Source: Malurus cyaneus samueli (Eukaryota > Chordata > Aves > Passeriformes > Maluridae). From it: DNA of 64,000 bases. The stretch's first letter is position 1; every line of letters starts with the position of its first letter. Both the position numbers and the translations under genes were made by a program. Positions 62,401-64,000 of this stretch are shown piece after piece. The notes beneath the pieces are model-generated. The model saw nothing but the letters and a program-made list of their open reading frames with translations. It was not told the DNA's origin and searched no databases. The stretch spans positions 8,289,477 through 8,353,476 of the forward strand of contig CM019238.1 in the NCBI GenBank assembly GCA_009741485.1, in the 5' to 3' direction.

Positions 62401-63298
62401 ATATTTCATTTATTAATGCCAAAAACACTGAAATCAGAAGCTTTTTCTCAGATGCAGAGTGTGGCTGACTAATAAGTTTTGAATCTGGTTTCTCATAATG
62501 CTTTGCAAAGGGAAACATCAAAAGAAAAGTAATTTTCACCTTCAGAGAAAGTACATTTATCACTTGGATCTCGGGAAATAGCTCATGGTCTTAGCCCAGA
62601 CTCTGTTTCGATTGACCCTGATTAGATTGTCCACAGTTTACCTCCCATGAACCCACAAATCCATTTCTCTACAGTACACCTATACAATGAAATCTCTAGA
62701 AATATGCAATAAGTCCTAGAGCTATTTGTAATTTTCACAGTAGGCCTCCCCAATTTTTCTTAACCCAACATATATATCTCACAACTAGGAGAGAGTGGTA
62801 AATATAAATAAATTGTCTAATATTTATTTGTCCTGAGGCAGAAATGAGCAGGTTTTAAATGGCAAAGGGGCTACACAAACAAACAGGAATTGTTTAATGC
62901 TGGGGAATAGCTCTTCATCATATTTAACAAGTTTTGCTTTAATAAAATACTTTCCATTAAGGTAGTGTGGAAGTCAGCATAAAACATGTACTGCTAATAA
63001 GAACTCTGTAAGCTTCCAGGAGACTGCAGCCCAGAGCAACTTTCTTGGTGGTGTTACACTCTGCAGAAGCCTCAGCAGAAAGTATTGGTTACTCCTTTTC
63101 TGGGATCTTTGTCGCACACCAGAGAAGGAGCTCCATAAATGAGCAAGAGAGTGATGGAGGGTGAGGAGGGGTGCTTTAATTCCATTTAGCAAATAAATTT
63201 AATCTGCTTTTTCTTTCCTTTTTACAAGAATAAGAATAGCTGAAGAATGTAATGGTGACTTGTTATTAATGCAATGTATTTACAGTTCTTGAAAGCCT
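56441..63298. other. Long AT-rich noncoding stretch
   Basis: Nearly 7 kb without a recognised repeat. The frames 57732-58076 (-, 114 codons), 58343-58588 (-), 58761-58982 (+), 60583-60876 and 60672-61043 (+), 61430-61777 (-) and 62974-63192 (-) resemble no family. No CR1 tail, CpG cluster or RNA gene is seen. The lack of repeats over this length would suit slowly evolving intergenic or intronic sequence. Confidence 0.5.
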
Positions 63299-63320
63299 TG
63301 CATGTGTACACATGCATGCA
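63299..63320. repeat. Perfect 18-bp palindrome in alternating purine-pyrimidine run
   Basis: TGCATGTGTACACATGCA (63299-63316) is a perfect palindrome. The whole 63299-63320 segment alternates pyrimidine and purine without a break, so it could form Z-DNA or a small cruciform. No gene is associated. Confidence 0.85.
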
Positions 63321-64000
63321 ATGTGTTTCATTTGTGATGTGTTTTTTTCCTTAATATAAACACTTTCCTCATGTGGATCAATAAAGGGATGGTAATATCT
63401 ACAAAACAGGTCTACATGGAAATGACAGGGGTTTAAGACAGTTCTAATGGTGATATGTGTGGTCACAAAGAATAAACTGTATCATGACAATAGCTATGAA
63501 TTTACTCAAGATTAGAAATCCAAACCCTTTGTATAGTTTTTCTCCTTTTTAATCTCTAAATTCCTGAAATGGATATTCAAGTTTTGTTTAGTATGCAGTT
63601 TTCCAACATTTGTCCCATAATTCCACAGGTTTTTTTACAAGAGTATTTTTGATGTATTTGAAAAAACCAAATGCACTCTGTTAAAGCTTTACAAAGCCCA
63701 TCAGCAGTGATGCCTTAGACTATGAACAACTGTTGTGAGAAAAAACTCCCCATAAAGGCACAGGGGAATTTGCAACCAACTCTGATTGAGAAGGGGGCTC
63801 ATTGCAATTCACTCAGAGAGGAACCAGCATTTGCTTCTAGACCTGAAATATGAGGCCCTTGTATGCCACTATTAGCAATAATGTTCATGCACTGTGTGGT
63901 GATGGCCATGATGCAGTGTTATACTCATCCTGAAAAAGAGAATGAAATGTTTTGCTTTGTGTTGAGTGTATTTGAAAGATTAGATCTTTCTTTTTCACTT
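63321..64000. other. Noncoding stretch, nothing recognised
   Basis: AT-rich to the window end. The 63266-63466 minus-strand frame is unrecognised. No repeat is identified. Confidence 0.5.

Noticed and set aside
1..64000. tRNA, rRNA, snRNA, known microRNA or CRISPR arrays
   Set aside because: Both strands were read for characteristic boxes and repeats and none was found. A covariance-model scan would be needed to exclude divergent small RNAs.

Overview
This 64 kb window looks like vertebrate nuclear DNA, most likely from a bird. It is AT-rich and CpG-poor, has no operon-like run of genes, and its recognisable repeats are almost all short 3'-truncated CR1 LINE fragments ending in the avian-type tail (CCTTCCAACCC...CATTCT). 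I cannot name the species. A 10-base N run at 49898-49907 marks an assembly gap.

I found no intact protein-coding gene, tRNA, rRNA or CRISPR array. Most open frames are short, overlap each other and resemble no family I know. The window is therefore either a gene desert or part of a very large intron. What it holds is seven CR1 fragments of different ages (834-1228, 28878-28963, 29165-29415, 32130-32318, 45205-45540 and 48830-49200 on +; 52690-52788 on -), a much older CR1 3' end on the minus strand (4470-4612), homopolymer tracts, one GGAA tract, and CpG or GC-rich patches standing out of the AT-rich background.

The most unusual item is at 12646-13075, where a 118-codon plus-strand frame carries a clear but decayed RNase H domain of a Ty3/gypsy (Metaviridae-type) retrotransposon pol. 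All three catalytic acidic positions appear changed, yet the frame is open. Such elements are rare in bird genomes. About 340 bp downstream lies a stretch almost without C on the plus strand (13415-13551).

The second region to check is 39700-40640. It has scattered CpGs, a 95-nt exon-like block at 40380-40474 (long pyrimidine tract, AG acceptor, CAG/GTAGGA donor, one fully open frame) and a 20-nt microexon-like block upstream. Weaker exon-like or coding-like signals are on the minus strand at 14956-15005 and 52319-52645. A CpG-rich, LTR-like block lies at 55740-56440. Several long AT-rich blocks with clustered homeodomain-type cores may be conserved noncoding elements, but that cannot be judged from one sequence.
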